From assembly GCA_015680685.1 (NCBI GenBank), contig MNCI01005472.1:64001-111173 (forward strand): a stretch of DNA of 47,173 nucleotides, in the 5' to 3' direction. The position numbers and the translations under genes are program-made. The notes below the pieces were generated by a model, which searched no databases, was not told the origin of the DNA, and saw only the letters and a program-made list of their open reading frames with translations. The DNA comes from Gnetum montanum. Taxonomy: Eukaryota > Streptophyta > Gnetopsida > Gnetales > Gnetaceae. This document shows, piece by piece, positions 8,743 to 19,861 of the stretch. Numbering within the stretch: position 1 is the first letter of the stretch; every line of letters begins with the position of its first letter.

Positions 8743-9432
8743 CTTTTATATTGAAATTTTATCTAAATTCAAAATTTCTTGGCCATTTTGTGAACTGAAC
8801 TTTTGGTTTTAATTGTTCAAAAACTTGTGCACTTCCAAAGTTAAGATCATTTATCATGGAAGGGTTAAGAACGTACCTTTGAAATTTTTCTAACACCCCA
8901 TTTTGAACATTATGGTAACTAATAGCAAAAATAATCAAAATAACTTGAATAACTTGATGATTTTAGTTACCTTAGAGCCTTGGGAAATGTTATTATGAAA
9001 TCATCTTGGGCTTATATGCTAAAATGTTTTGGAGTTTTAAGCTAACTAAGGATTCAGAAAGGGTTAATCGTTAATGGGAAACTATCAAAACTAACATTGA
9101 TTCTTTGGTGATTTTAGAGAATGCCAAATGGAATCCCTAAGGTTAAAGGTCTTGTAAAAGAAAAGGACATGAGGCTAAGAGGAGAACAATGGAGGCTATT
9201 CCCATGGACAAATAGTAGCACATAAAGAGATTAAAACTCAAACATCACATATTTGTTAGATCCATGAGACGATGAAAAGAAATGTTAGTTCATCCCTCAA
9301 AAATGTTCTACATAGAGCTCAAATATCACGTATTTGTTAGATCCATGGGAGAAGGAGAAGAAATTTTAGTTCATCCCTCAAAAATGTTCTACATAGAAGA
9401 GAAGCATCAACATAACAATCAAGGTTGGGAAG
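8743..9432 (+). mobile_element. Internal 3' sequence of element F, left copy, interrupted by B
   Basis: The homologous stretch at 28882-29571 runs on without interruption to a polypurine tract and LTR at 29827, so this is probably internal sequence of that older element, into which E was inserted. No coding frame is recognisable. An imperfect 81-bp tandem duplication (9237-9317 and 9318-9398, TCATCCCTCAAAAATGTTC core) lies near its right end. Confidence 0.55.
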
Positions 9433-9506
9433 TGAAACACCGTGAAAATTACGGGTCGGCCTCAAGTGAAGACTCATAATTTGAGCAAGAACGCACCTCA
9501 AATTTA

Positions 9507-9666
9507 TTCAAGGACAAGTTTACGCTCTAGCACGCATGGCAACGTAATCAGCGTAATAAGCTCCAAGATAGTTGAAGGTAAATTTGTTCAAGGACAAGTT
9601 TACGCTCTAGCATGCACGACAGCGTAATGAGCGTAATAAGCTCCAAGGCAGTTGAAGGTAAAATTC
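9507..9666. repeat. 80-bp tandem duplication in U3 of element B
   Basis: Two units starting TTCAAGGACAAGTTTACGCT and ending GTTGAAGGTAAA. The same pair is present in the 3' LTR (about 25210-25370), so it is ancestral to this insertion. Confidence 0.85.
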
Positions 9667-9779
9667 GGAGAAGCACGATGGGTTGACACTTTTTCTCGTA
9701 GCGCATAAATAACTGGTCTTTACGCGTGTTACGCGGCGATGCGTACCAGTGCGTGGGTCATAATGTAGGTGCGCGCTCG

Positions 9780-9909
9780 TTACGCTTCATCACGCGCAGC
9801 TGCGTGATGAGCGTAAGTTATACTTTGCTTACACTTCACCACGTGCAGCTGCGTGGAGAGTGTATGTTACATTTACGTTATGTCACGCACAGTTGCATGA
9901 TGAGTGTAA
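9780..9909. repeat. Three dyad-symmetric units in U3 of element B
   Basis: Units at 9780-9816, 9829-9864 and 9873-9909. Each has outer arms of the TTACGCT...AGCGTAA type around a CACGCAGCTGCGTG-like centre. Unit 1 pairs TTACGCTTCATCACGC with GCGTGATGAGCGTAA with one bulged base. Unit 2 has TACACT opposite AGTGTA, so both arms changed together. The array is repeated in the 3' LTR near 25490-25620. Confidence 0.75.
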
Positions 9910-10022
9910 AAAAATCTTGAGCTCATTGTTGTTACACCAAGATTGCGCTCATACACGCAAAACACAATGCGAATGAGTGCAAATGCAGCCGAGACACGCC
10001 TAGCATGGACCTGCTCTTTACA

Positions 10023-10052
10023 CGCACAACACGCAAACGAGCGTGTTGTGCG
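10023..10052. repeat. Perfect inverted repeat in U3 of element B
   Basis: CGCACAACACGC, six-base loop AAACGA, then GCGTGTTGTGCG. In the 3' LTR the left arm has one mismatch (CGCACAAAACGC). Confidence 0.9.
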
Positions 10053-10151
10053 TAGTCGCAGTTCGACTTAAAAGAATCACGTCAACAGGACCAGCGACAT
10101 TCGAGCTCACATCATCAGGGTTGCGCCTTTTTTCACGGAAGTGTCGCAGCC

Positions 10152-10159
10152 TATAAATA
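10152..10159 (+). promoter_or_regulatory. TATA box in 5' LTR of element B
   Basis: TATAAATA in the context GCAGCCTATAAATACCCCGG, conserved in the 3' LTR at 25859-25866. It is the likely core promoter of the element transcript. Confidence 0.75.
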
Positions 10160-10982
10160 CCCCGGCTGACAAAAATACAAGGGTTCGGAGATTCGGGGAT
10201 TTGGCAGTTGACAAGTTGACAAACTAGAGCACCAGAGCACTCATCACTTTTGTGGGTGAAAGATCAAGAGGGCAAGAGCATTTTCTGAGTGAGGGAACAC
10301 CTATCTCCTTGAACAGAGAAACGAAGAACAACCTTTTGGTAATCGCTGACCACATCATCCTCCAGTAGGAACAGAGCACAGCACGCCTGAGCCTTAACAG
10401 CAGGCCTACCCAAAGCAAAGAAGTAGAACGGGGATCGCAGAGTCGTCTCGCCTAGTTAGCAGGTTCTATCGGTCAGAAGATCGGCAGTCTTCAGAGCTTG
10501 ACAATTCCTACACCTAAGCTTTGGCCTACAAGGTAGATCAGACTTCTGTCCAGACAGTTTCCTTGTTGTTTTGTACTCATTTCTATATCAAGTTGTTGGG
10601 GGTTTTCCTCCCATTGTAACGTGATATACACACAATCATACATTCTATCTGGGATCGAAACATAGATCTTTGATCTTTGCGAATTACACGTTTCTCTCCC
10701 GATTAGCATCTTTTCGGCGTTTTGGCGTTATCCCCGTAGCAATCCATCTACATCATTGTCCTCCCGTTTTACGATCTCTCGAACCAAATCGCAGCATGCA
10801 AAGATCCGTAATCATCATCGCTTTACTGACCCGTAAGTCCCTCTCTGATCGACAAGACTGTTTAGGGCACCGCAGATTCATTTTTCCAGCTTAGCCCTCG
10901 CGCAGATTCGTGGTTAAAGCTGTGTACACGGAATTTTGGTTGGTATTTCCAGCTGCCGACGTTTTCCATCGTTACAGTTTTC

Positions 10983-11001
10983 TGGTGCTAGAAGGAGGGC
11001 C
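10983..11001 (+). promoter_or_regulatory. Primer-binding site of element B
   Basis: TGGTGCTAGAAGGAGGGCC, identical to that of element A. TGG pairs with a tRNA CCA end. It is separated from the LTR end by GTTTTC. Confidence 0.8.
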
Positions 11002-11222
11002 TTCAGGCTCCGATCCAAATATTTCGGGTAACCCTGTTAGAGATCTATACCCTAAGTCGTAGACGTAATACCTCTAGGGAGGTCTACGGTCAATCGTGTG
11101 GTATAGATCGGTCGCAAAGACGATTTCTTTGAAATCCGTCAGGGTAGAAAGCCTTTTGTGCTGTTTCCCAGCCATTCTTTCTTTTAGATTCAATTACCAG
11201 TCATTCTCCATCTCGTTGATAC

Positions 11223-14200
11223 ATGGATTCCTATTATTCAAACACAACCGCTACAACCACCATGGCCACTGTCGATCTGGGTGTCGTGCCCATGAACCCG
11301 ACGGTGGCCATAGGGCCAGCCCCCGGTGCAACGGGCCCTCAGGGACCATTGCGCCGTTCATTAAGGCTTCAGGGGAAAGAGCCTATCTTCACGGTCATAA
11401 CCCCTGAAGAGTACAACTTCATATGCATCAAGATCCAGGCGAGGTTGGCTCTCAGCCGAGCCGAGCTTGAAGCGAAACGAAACTTTGAGGTGCTCCATCG
11501 AGGGGGTTGTGATTTCAAGCCAACGGCCTACAACATAATCCCTTTGACCGAACACCAAAACAAACTCATCTCATAGCTGATCATGGCTAGAGGCCAGACC
11601 TCACAACCTGAGGTGGAGCCCCAGCGTGAGGAAGAAGCAGAGGACGAATTCGCAGCTATGTCGAAACATTCGTTCCATACCTTGATGCCTCACACATACG
11701 TAAATCCGTTGTTCCCTTTCAATGGAGAGGCAGCTTCTTTGGACTCAGCCATGACCACACAGATGCACATCCCTGTTCTTCCATAGGCCAACGCGCAGCC
11801 GTTTGGGTTGCAGCAGGCCAACGTGCAGCCTTCCGGGTTGCAAATGCAATTGCAGCATAACACGGGGGTGATTCCGTCGCAGCATGTAATCAATATTCTG
11901 GCGGTCGGCCCAGGGGCCACCGTCCCCCATTTCATTCCTCAAGTGCAGGCTCACACCATACCGTCAACTCGCCCCAAAGTGTTCCCGCCCCCGCCAACTC
12001 AGCAACATACTGCAACCGTGCCCCCACAAACCTTTGTCCAGTATCCTGCGACGAGTCAGTGGACCAACCCTGCGACACAATAGCACCCGTATACGGTTTA
12101 CAGTGCACAGCCTCCGCCAGCACCTGCGGCGCAATTTTCACGGGTGCTTCCTCGGTACACTTATCATTATGCTACGCAGCAGGCAATAGCTAACCCCTCG
12201 TCCCAGACCGGTGGGTGGTGGCCTTCGTAGGCCCCCCAGCCTGCAGGGATCCCTGCTCCACCAGCAGTTACCCAACCACTTCATGCATTCCAATTGCCGA
12301 GGACTGTCCACCCGGTCCAACCTCCTACACCTGCTACACAAACGCCGTCGTTAATAGGTCTAGATCAAGCGTTCCAGCTTATCCAGATGCTTACCGAAGA
12401 GGTCCGACACATCAAGACCATTGGATCTGACACCGTTCAGATCATGGATTTCTATCAAGATGATCCGATTAATCCAGCGGTCCCCGTGTTGTCGTTGCCG
12501 CCAGGGATGTCCCTCCCGCATTTTACCAAGTATAATGGGGAGGGGGATCCCAACATCCATCTGGCCACCTTTAGATCCGAATCCTTGTTGTTGCAACAGT
12601 GGCCGCATACTTTGGTCCGAGTCTTTGCGATGTCGTTAACAGGGAAGGATTTAGACTGGTACAGAGCTCTCCCACGCTCTTCCATTGCAACCTTGGAAGA
12701 GCTGCTAACCCAATTTGTGACCCAATTCAGATACAACATGAAGCCGGAAGTCATGTTGGAACAACTACCTTGAATGAGATCCGTGTCCCGATCGCGGACT
12801 CCCATCTGTTGGCTATATTCAAGGAAGTAGTCAACGACTTTATTAAGTCTAAGCTGTATTATCTTTCCCCTGGAGACATACGTCAGGCCTTCGCTCAGGT
12901 CCGGAGCATCCAAGATGCTGCGGAGGCCAGCAAAGACCTGGCATATATCGCCTACAAGAACATGCATAACAAGGCCAAGGATAAAGGCAAGGTAGCGACC
13001 ACTACTGTAGCGGCATTGAATGAGAATGCCAAGAATAAGAGTAAGAAAGCTCCAGCAATAGCACTGCCTGAGGCCACGACTGGCGCCAGCACCAGCCAGG
13101 CCATGGCTGCCCCTGAATAGGCCGCCCAGCCAAAGCTGAATTTTGAGCGTAAAGACCATTCAAAATACGCGGCTCTCCTAGTGAAGCATTCTGAACTGCT
13201 GAAACAACTGCTCGCAACAGGACACATTCAACCTAAGAAAGTGTTCGAGGAAGCCCTGAAACGTCACAGACGTCACTGTGAACTATCTAAGGATCCTTCC
13301 TTAGCTTTGCCTAACGAACCAGCAGTTCCAAGATCTTTCAGGCTGGACCGTTTCTGTGACTACCATCAGATGTGTGGTCACGATATGGATTACTACTGGG
13401 TGTTGAAAGACGATATTCAACGCATGATCGATGAAGGTCATTTGAAGCTAGACAGCAGTAACCCTACACGTCCAGAAAACCAGACATTACATGTATACAA
13501 GGATCTGTTAAACGCAAGTTACGATCCTTATACAATCACTGTGGTGAGTACGGATGGTAAGCGTAAGGGGTCGCCAAAACAACCTTTTGTTTTGCGTGTG
13601 CCAGCCAGCTCACAAAGGGGGCCAACTACTTCTTCGGCAGCAGGTCAGGTCTAATGGCCGTCGTTCATTATACGGGCTCCTTCTCAGGTACGGCCTCAGT
13701 CACATGCTACTACCCAAGCCGCAGCTTCGTTTGTGCCCACACCGAGAGCGCCCTTCATCATTAGGGCACCCAAACCACAGGCTGCTCCTCCCACACAGGG
13801 GCAGACCTCCAACCAGCACCATTAGGCATCGCCTCCCAAGCGGAAGGAGGAAAACACCGAAGCTAATGCAAAGAGTGACAACACTACGCTCGGCTTTCCT
13901 AAGCCTAGGCCCCTGGCCTCTGTGCCCATGACTACGCCCCAGAAGCATAACAAAGGCACAGAAACGCAGCCATCTTCTCTTGGTAGGAAGAAGAACAACC
14001 CCTCTGCAGACACCGCTCCGCCTCGAGAGATCCGTCTCTTGGGGCAGATGGAGGAAGATAAGGGGGATAAACCCCCCTTCCGAGAGAAGGACCTCCTCGA
14101 TGCGTTCACGCAGGTCAAACAAGCTCTCAAGCAAAAGAACACAACGCTGAGCTTGTACGACCTCTTGATGACTTCGCGAGAACACTGCGAGGCTATGGTA

Positions 14201-14290
14201 CGCATGTTGACATCCATATTAGTGGATGCCAGCTTGCCGGCGGAGGAGGAAGCGATACAAGCTATCATGTTTCCTCCTGAAGCTGAATAA
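11223..14290 (+). pseudogene. gag: gag of element B
   Basis: Starts with MDSYYSN at 11223. Frame 11223-12773 carries TAG at 11574, 11784, 12081 and 12228; one frameshift near 12770 moves to the frame that then runs to 14980, with TAG at 13118 and 13823 and TAA at 13652 and 14288. N-terminal motif RSLRLQGKEP and EEYNFI are shared with element A; a Pro/Gln-rich linker follows. The capsid-like core is at 12450-12770 (YNGEGDPNIHL, LDWYRALP, LEELLTQFVTQF). Near 13350-13440 is the Tat-type CDYH...GHDMDYY...LKDDIQ box, with Tyr where a Cys is usual. Gag builds the particle carrying element RNA. Boundaries with protease are approximate. Confidence 0.85.
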
Positions 14291-14980
14291 CCCAAGCCCA
14301 CCTCGTTGACCTTTCTGGACGAGTTTGTTAAAGATGATCCAGAAAAGGGTCAAGTGACGACGGAGCCGATGTTCATCACCATTCGGGTCCGCCAGTACCG
14401 GATCCGGAGGGTGCATGTGGATGATGGCGCGGCTGCTAACGTCATTCCCTATTCCATCGTGGATAGGTTGGGTTTGGTTGACTAGATCACTCCCACAACG
14501 ACAGCCTGCGTAAAATCCTTCAATGCAGCACTGGTTCAAGTCAAGGGGACGGTGCGTATCGAGTTCGTGGAGGGGAATCAATTCCCCATGGATGCCACAT
14601 GTTTAGTCATCGAGGAGATGCCAGGCTTCAACTTAATCTTAGGGAGGTCGTGGTTAGCCCAGTTGAGGGCAGTCTCGTCGCCTATCCATCAGGAGATACA
14701 CCTACCTTACGCTGGAGGGGAGGTTATCATACGCGGTGACGAAGTTGCTCCCAGGACTGTTAATAACATTGAGGAAGAGCGGGGTTCAGAGATCGAAACG
14801 GCTGATGACCAGCCTTCTCTCCGAGCCCCTGAACAGAACAATGACAATACTGACGGTCTAGCCTGGGCTGACCTGCCGTTTCCAGATGACAGGGTAGAGG
14901 AGTCGAACCGCAAACCTCCTCGCCCTTACGTAGCATTTAACATAAAAGCCGCTAGGAGGCAATTGCGCATTGATGGCTGA
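14291..14980 (+). pseudogene. Protease (retropepsin-like) domain of element B
   Basis: Continues in the gag frame, so gag and protease formed one polyprotein. The active-site region reads RRVHVDDGAAANVIPYSIV near 14410-14460, an Asp-x-Gly catalytic motif with the hydrophobic follow-on of retropepsins; the family works as a dimer. The second half has NLILGRSWLAQL, the usual LGRxWL segment. A TAG at 14483 and TGA at 14978 interrupt it. The frame continues about 25 bases beyond the TGA to a strong GTAAGT donor at 15006. The protease would cut the element's polyprotein. Confidence 0.8.
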
Positions 14981-15169
14981 ACGAAGCTCTCCAGCATGCC
15001 CTCATGTAAGTTAGCATACCCATCGCCATCCAACAGTTTCCTTTATTTTTGTGTGCTTTTACGCAACATTCGCCTTCTATGTTTACGCTTCGCATTTTGT
15101 CTTTGCATATGTTATTATACGCATAATAACTATGTTTCTTCATTACTTCACGCAACGTCCAGTGTTACA

Positions 15170-15610
15170 TTTTGTTACAATTTACGCATCGGCCCGCAAC
15201 GGCCTTAAACTAGCAGTCAACATTCGCATTGGCCCGCAACGGCCTTAAACTAGGAAGGAATTTACAATTTACGCATTGGCCCACAACGGCCTTAAACTAG
15301 TAGCTACATTGCAATTTACGCATTGGCCCGCAACGGCCTTAAACTAGTAGCTCCTTTGCAATTTACGCATTGGCCCGCAACGGCCTTAAACTAGTAGCCC
15401 ATATATGCAGTTGGCCTGCAACGGCCTTAAACTAGTAGTCTACAGTTGTAATTTCCACTCTCCATTATCTTTAGCATTTACGCACAATTACATTTTGTAC
15501 GCGTTTACGCATTGGCCCGCAACGGCCTTAAACTACTAGCTACTTTGCAATTTACGCATTGGTTCGTAATCTATTTACGCTTTCGGCCCGTAATGGCCTT
15601 GAACTAAGGC
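15170..15610. repeat. Tandem array, ~47-bp unit, inside intron-like region
   Basis: Nine or so units of the form ACGCATTGGCCCGCAACGGC followed by CTTAAACTAGTAGCTACATT and GCAATTT, some truncated. The core CCGCAACGGCCTTAAACTAG is best conserved and resembles the core of the array at 23530-24110. Confidence 0.9.
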
Positions 15611-15727
15611 TTATGCTCCATTACTATCACATTGGCAAAAATAACAAAAATATGATAGATAGTTGACAGTCAATCAAAAATATGTTTATCTTTCAAATCA
15701 TTTGTGGCATGATGCCAGAAAACAAAA

Positions 15728-18700
15728 TCACGCATGACCCCTACTGCCACTATCACCCGTATCCTTTAACTCTAAGTCCAACCCCAAAAGGTCGTCCTCC
15801 AATGGGCTATCGTTTCTAGGAAGTATCCCTCCTTGAAAGATTGTCTCTTCATGAGACTCTCGTTCTAATGCTGGCTCCACAGGAAGACGCTCTTCATCGT
15901 GGTGTTCCACCTCTGCTTCCATAGTTTCCTCCTCCAGCCCTGCAGCTGGCGAACGTTCTCCACCTTCTGGTACCTGAAACACAAATAACATAAAAATTAG
16001 AATAGGCAACACTATGTCGGGGAACGCGCTGGCTAAGCCATGCGTAAGCTTACTCGAGATGACCCGACTTCTGTAGCAAAGGGAAGCTTATCTAGACCGG
16101 CCCACAAATGCTCCATGATTTCGTCCTCTGTCAGGTCTTGCCACACATCTTGGCCCGAAGCCCTCCCTGCTTTTACCTTCCCTTTCTCCACGCTACTCCA
16201 AGAGGGAGGATCTGGGTAGAAAGTAGGGATTGAAGCTTGATTCCTAGGGAAGACCATTTCTCTCTCTGGAGATGCAGTTACGATCACCTGTTCTTCAAAC
16301 TTCTTGAAAGCTTCGGACGCTCCGATGGTGTCCACAAAGACCTCCAAGGATCGCGCTTTAATAGCGGAATCGAGGTAGCATTTTCTGTAGGTGGTGCTTT
16401 CCCTTTTGTACATGTGCTTGTGGTCCTTCTCCTTCTGCCCCCATTCCTGTACACCCGCGCAGTAGTCCCTCCAGTCTCGACTCTTCTGAGCAAGGAGCTC
16501 TATTTGCATCCTTTGCTCTACTAACGCTCGACTGGTCTATACGCTGTTCTTGATAGCTGTCCAATAACGGGAGTGATCAATAACAACCATACACCAGTCT
16601 TCGTCCCCTGTCACTCGAGCCTGTAGGAACTCATATCGTGCCCTCAGGTCCTCGACTTCCTTAGTCAAGGATTCAACCTTTTGTTTTGACTGCTGCAGCT
16701 TTTTCCATAGGTCTTCATTGATATTCCTGCTTTCCCACACAGAGCGTGTCGAGTGTAATGCACATTTACGCATTTCTTCATAAATGTGGTGTGGCACGAC
16801 CGCCCCATCAGATGGGGGCTCTTCTGTGTCCAGGTCAATGGGCTCCGTTGGATCCCATCGGAGGTGAGCTCTTGACAGAAAACAAGCATCAAGACAGATG
16901 ACATATTATCAGCAAGACATTGCGCAGTCACTTTGATTAACTTACCAGTACCAAGTTCGATGCGTTCGAGATGCTCGATCATGTCGTTGATCATGCCTTC
17001 CATGAAGGCAAACTTATCGGGGAGGTCTCTCCACATTTCGTTAACAGCAGCAGACGTCGGGGCATCTCCTTCCCCTATAACATAACTTGGTTAGATATTA
17101 CCTATGTACAGACTCTTTCAAAACCCATAAAAAAAACATATGCTCATTACCTCTGCCGGTGACAGTGCCAACGTCATCGACATCCTCCCTACTTCTTTCC
17201 ATTTCATGCACTGGGGTCTGTGCGTCTCTGGCTCCAGTAGCAGGGGCCTCCTCCCCAGTCTGTACACGGCTCCCACTAGCAGCTGGGGCCACCCCACGCG
17301 TTGAAGCCTACGCGTGGCGCATATTAACAGCCAGGGCCTCTGCTTCCAAAATTGAGGCCCCCTCCCCATGCTTTAGCACCACTGCCCCTATCTCAGGGGT
17401 CAATCGACCTGTCGTTTTTGCTGTTTACATCCCCATGCGTTAGAACATAATTCCACTAGTCTAAATCAAACATTGCGTATACATGCTATTTACACTTACC
17501 AGGCGGAGGCTTAGTCCGCTGCACCGTGAGCCCAATGGTGTGGCCTGCTTCACCTTCAGGGGCCTCAGCCAGACGGAGCCTCTTCCACCGAACTGCAGGC
17601 TCCACGATTTCCTCCACCAAACGTTTCCCCTGTGAGGCATCGCCAGTGTAGGTAGGCATTATCCCACCTACACTGTCGAGACCTCGCACTCGGGGTGCCT
17701 TCATGCCTTTAGTTGTCACGGACATTGACTCTCCGATCCCTTCCGGTGGGTCCTACCCATGGGTAGTGCTGAGGATGTGGGCGATCCAGGGTTTGGACAG
17801 TTGGTCTCGGTCTTGCTGTACCCAGACCCCATTCCTTTGAACGACCAGATACTCAGCAAACCGCCGGAGGGCAGCTATGAAAAAGGCATGGTGCACGTTG
17901 AAGCGAGACTCAAGCTTCTCGCGAAGCTTGACCATTTCACTCCACAAACCCTTGGTGAGATGGCTTCCCCAGTCAAATCGGGCTCCCTCCTCCAGCACCT
18001 CTTGCATAATACGCGTCTGTTCCACCGAAAAGAACCATGCTTGCGAGAGGATTTTGGGGAAGGTACGGGCCCAAAAAAGGGGATACAGCATTTTGGCGGT
18101 CGCCAGCTCGAATTGCTCACAAGGGAATCCCTTGGTATCCTTAGGGATTCTTTCCCACTCCTAAAGAAGCTCCTCCACTCTGACGCCCCTCTTGGTCTTC
18201 ACTTTTACGGGAAGGCCGTTGGAGGGGACGCCAAATAGGTCTGAGAAGAGTTGAGCGTGGATGTCAAAGTTTACACGCACGTTATGCACGCTCGTGCTGA
18301 AACGATCTGCCTTCGCATTAAAGGAGTTGACCAGGCCTATCATCTCACTGGCGGGGACGTCAGGGGTGGCAGCTAAGAATAAGTGCATTAGTCCTGCGGT
18401 CTGGATATTGGTGACCACCACAGCTGGGGCCTCCGAGTGGCCGAGCCAACGCTGTGCCTCTTTGATGTCCCCGTAACGAAAGAGGACATCTCTCGCCTCG
18501 CGGCCGGAAATCGTAAGGGTAATCTCCCAGGATTCCCTGACTGTAAGCCAAGGATGCAAGCCAAAAATGCAAGACATAACAAAAACATTATGGAAATATT
18601 CATAACTCATAATTACGCAAGTAGCATTAAAACACGCGGCAACCTTACCGGGGCCAAACGGCAACGGGAATTGTGGGAGTTCCCTCTCCACGTCCTCGAC

Positions 18701-19861
18701 GCTGAGGGGCGGATCCAGCGTCCAATCCTCGTGCAGCCACCTGAGTTCCCGGCACTTTTTGAAGGACTCCTCATAGCCGGAGTGGTACTCACGCATCTCG
18801 TCGCCGATTTGCCCGATAACACCGGCACGAACATTATTCGTTGCGGTAAACGCCATTATCGCCGTTTCGGCCCAGGGCAGCGTATCGCTGTCACCGATTA
18901 ACTTGTTGTCGCGTATGAAAAACCTGTACAATACAGCGTAAGCTTAATCTACGCTCTACAGCTAAACCTCTCTTACTCCTTTTTACATCAAAAATAGACA
19001 TTGTAACATATAAAGACAATACAGCTATCCAGATCTGCTTACCCGCCTGCGTAGTACACCATGCCTTGAGGGTTCTGGAAGTACGTTGACACATGGCAAG
19101 CCACTAACAATGTGTTGTATGCGTGGTAACAGTTGAAATGAGCCATATCCCAGATCCAGTGCAAGCTCCTTAGACCCCAAGAGCTGAGCGCTTGGTCCTC
19201 AGGATTGCCCGTTTCAATGGCTCCGTCTGTCAGGTAGGCCAGAATCCCCTGCGAAGACCCTGGCAATAGGTGTTCCAGAACGGCACCAGCAACATCTCCG
19301 GCCACATTGGACCAAATAATGATGCTGAAATTGCACAGTAAAAACTGCAGGAATTCCAGCGCCCCCTTTCGGAACCAAAGGACCTTCCCTTACACTCTTG
19401 TGTGCGGGGGAGGAACATTTGGGACGATGGGGTTCACCCAGCATAAAACCCCAATGATGTCCAGCACAATTAGGATGGGCTTCAGCGTGATGCTATAGGA
19501 AAAAGTCAAATTTCTAAAACTAACACAGAAATCGTAAAACGCAACCAGGCCAAAATTGCCCAAACCCTTGCAACAACGCAAGGTTTGTCCCTGACAACGG
19601 CAACGAACGCAACCTCACCAAAACCCTCGCACTAACCCGAGGTCCATAATTTTGACACACGCATTCACACAAGAGACATATAAAAAACAAAATAAAATAA
19701 ACATATAGAACGGGCGTAAGCACAGGAAGAATGGCCTACCGGTTGAGAGGCGTCGGGTCGCAGACGTCGATCAACGCCTGCGAGACACGGTTCAGGCTTG
19801 CCTGCACTTCGTCGATTTTCGCCAGTTTGGCATTCTTCTTCTTCGCCTTCGGTGCCCTCAT
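15728..19861 (-). pseudogene. Nine-exon antisense gene inside element B; unknown 1,088-residue protein, four amber stops
   Basis: Start ATG at 19861. Exons, minus strand: 19861-19740, 19492-19394, 19324-19043, 18923-18649, 18540-17500, 17408-17151, 17074-16946, 16868-16054, 15973-15728. All introns are GT-AG (69-247 bp), and every junction keeps phase (2,2,2,1,1,1,1,0), totalling 3,267 coding bases. Four TAG codons interrupt it (18163, 17755, 17310, 16539); no TAA or TGA occurs before the final TGA. The N-terminus is Lys/Ala-rich (MRAPKAKKKNAKLAKI); exon 2 is hydrophobic (ILIVLDIIGVLCW); exon 5 has RYGDIKEAQRWLGHSE and ends basic; exon 8 has a coiled-coil-like KLQQSKQKVESLTKEVEDL; exon 9 is acidic. 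I recognise no family. Antisense ORFs are known in some Tat elements; homology to them is untested. A captured host gene is the alternative. Confidence 0.75.

Larger units (their letters stand above)
5936..9432. repeat. Large direct repeat X, left copy (3.5 kb)
   Basis: Matches 26185-29571 at roughly 97% by eye. It contains most of A's LTR, the 3' end of element E, E's LTR and internal sequence of element F. The match starts at AGATCTCCGG and ends exactly where B's 5' LTR begins. The left copy has 114 bp more than the right one in the GTATAC-rich part of A's LTR. Confidence 0.92.
9433..10976 (+). mobile_element. 5' LTR of element B (1544 bp)
   Basis: Starts TGAAACACCGTGAAAATTAC and ends CATCGTTACA, six bases before the PBS. 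The left boundary is fixed by comparison with the empty site at 29571. A TATA box (TATAAATA) is at 10152-10159. U3 has an 80-bp tandem duplication (9507-9586, 9587-9666), three dyad-symmetric units (9780-9909) and a perfect 12-bp-arm inverted repeat (10023-10052). Confidence 0.9.

Noticed and set aside
11574-11576. Programmed amber readthrough of gag as in some retroviruses
   Set aside because: Many TAG codons are scattered through gag, pol and the antisense gene rather than a single one at a gag-pol border.
12455-13159. 234-codon minus-strand ORF opposite gag of B
   Set aside because: It overlaps the well-supported gag core on the other strand and has no domain signature or splice structure; it is a shadow frame in GC-richer coding DNA.
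13700-14301. Two minus-strand ORFs of about 160 codons opposite gag/protease
   Set aside because: Shadow frames; the plus strand carries the recognisable gag-protease polyprotein.
15170-15610. CRISPR-like array
   Set aside because: Repeats are contiguous with diverged, short and homologous inter-core sequence, inside a plant retroelement; there are no cas genes.
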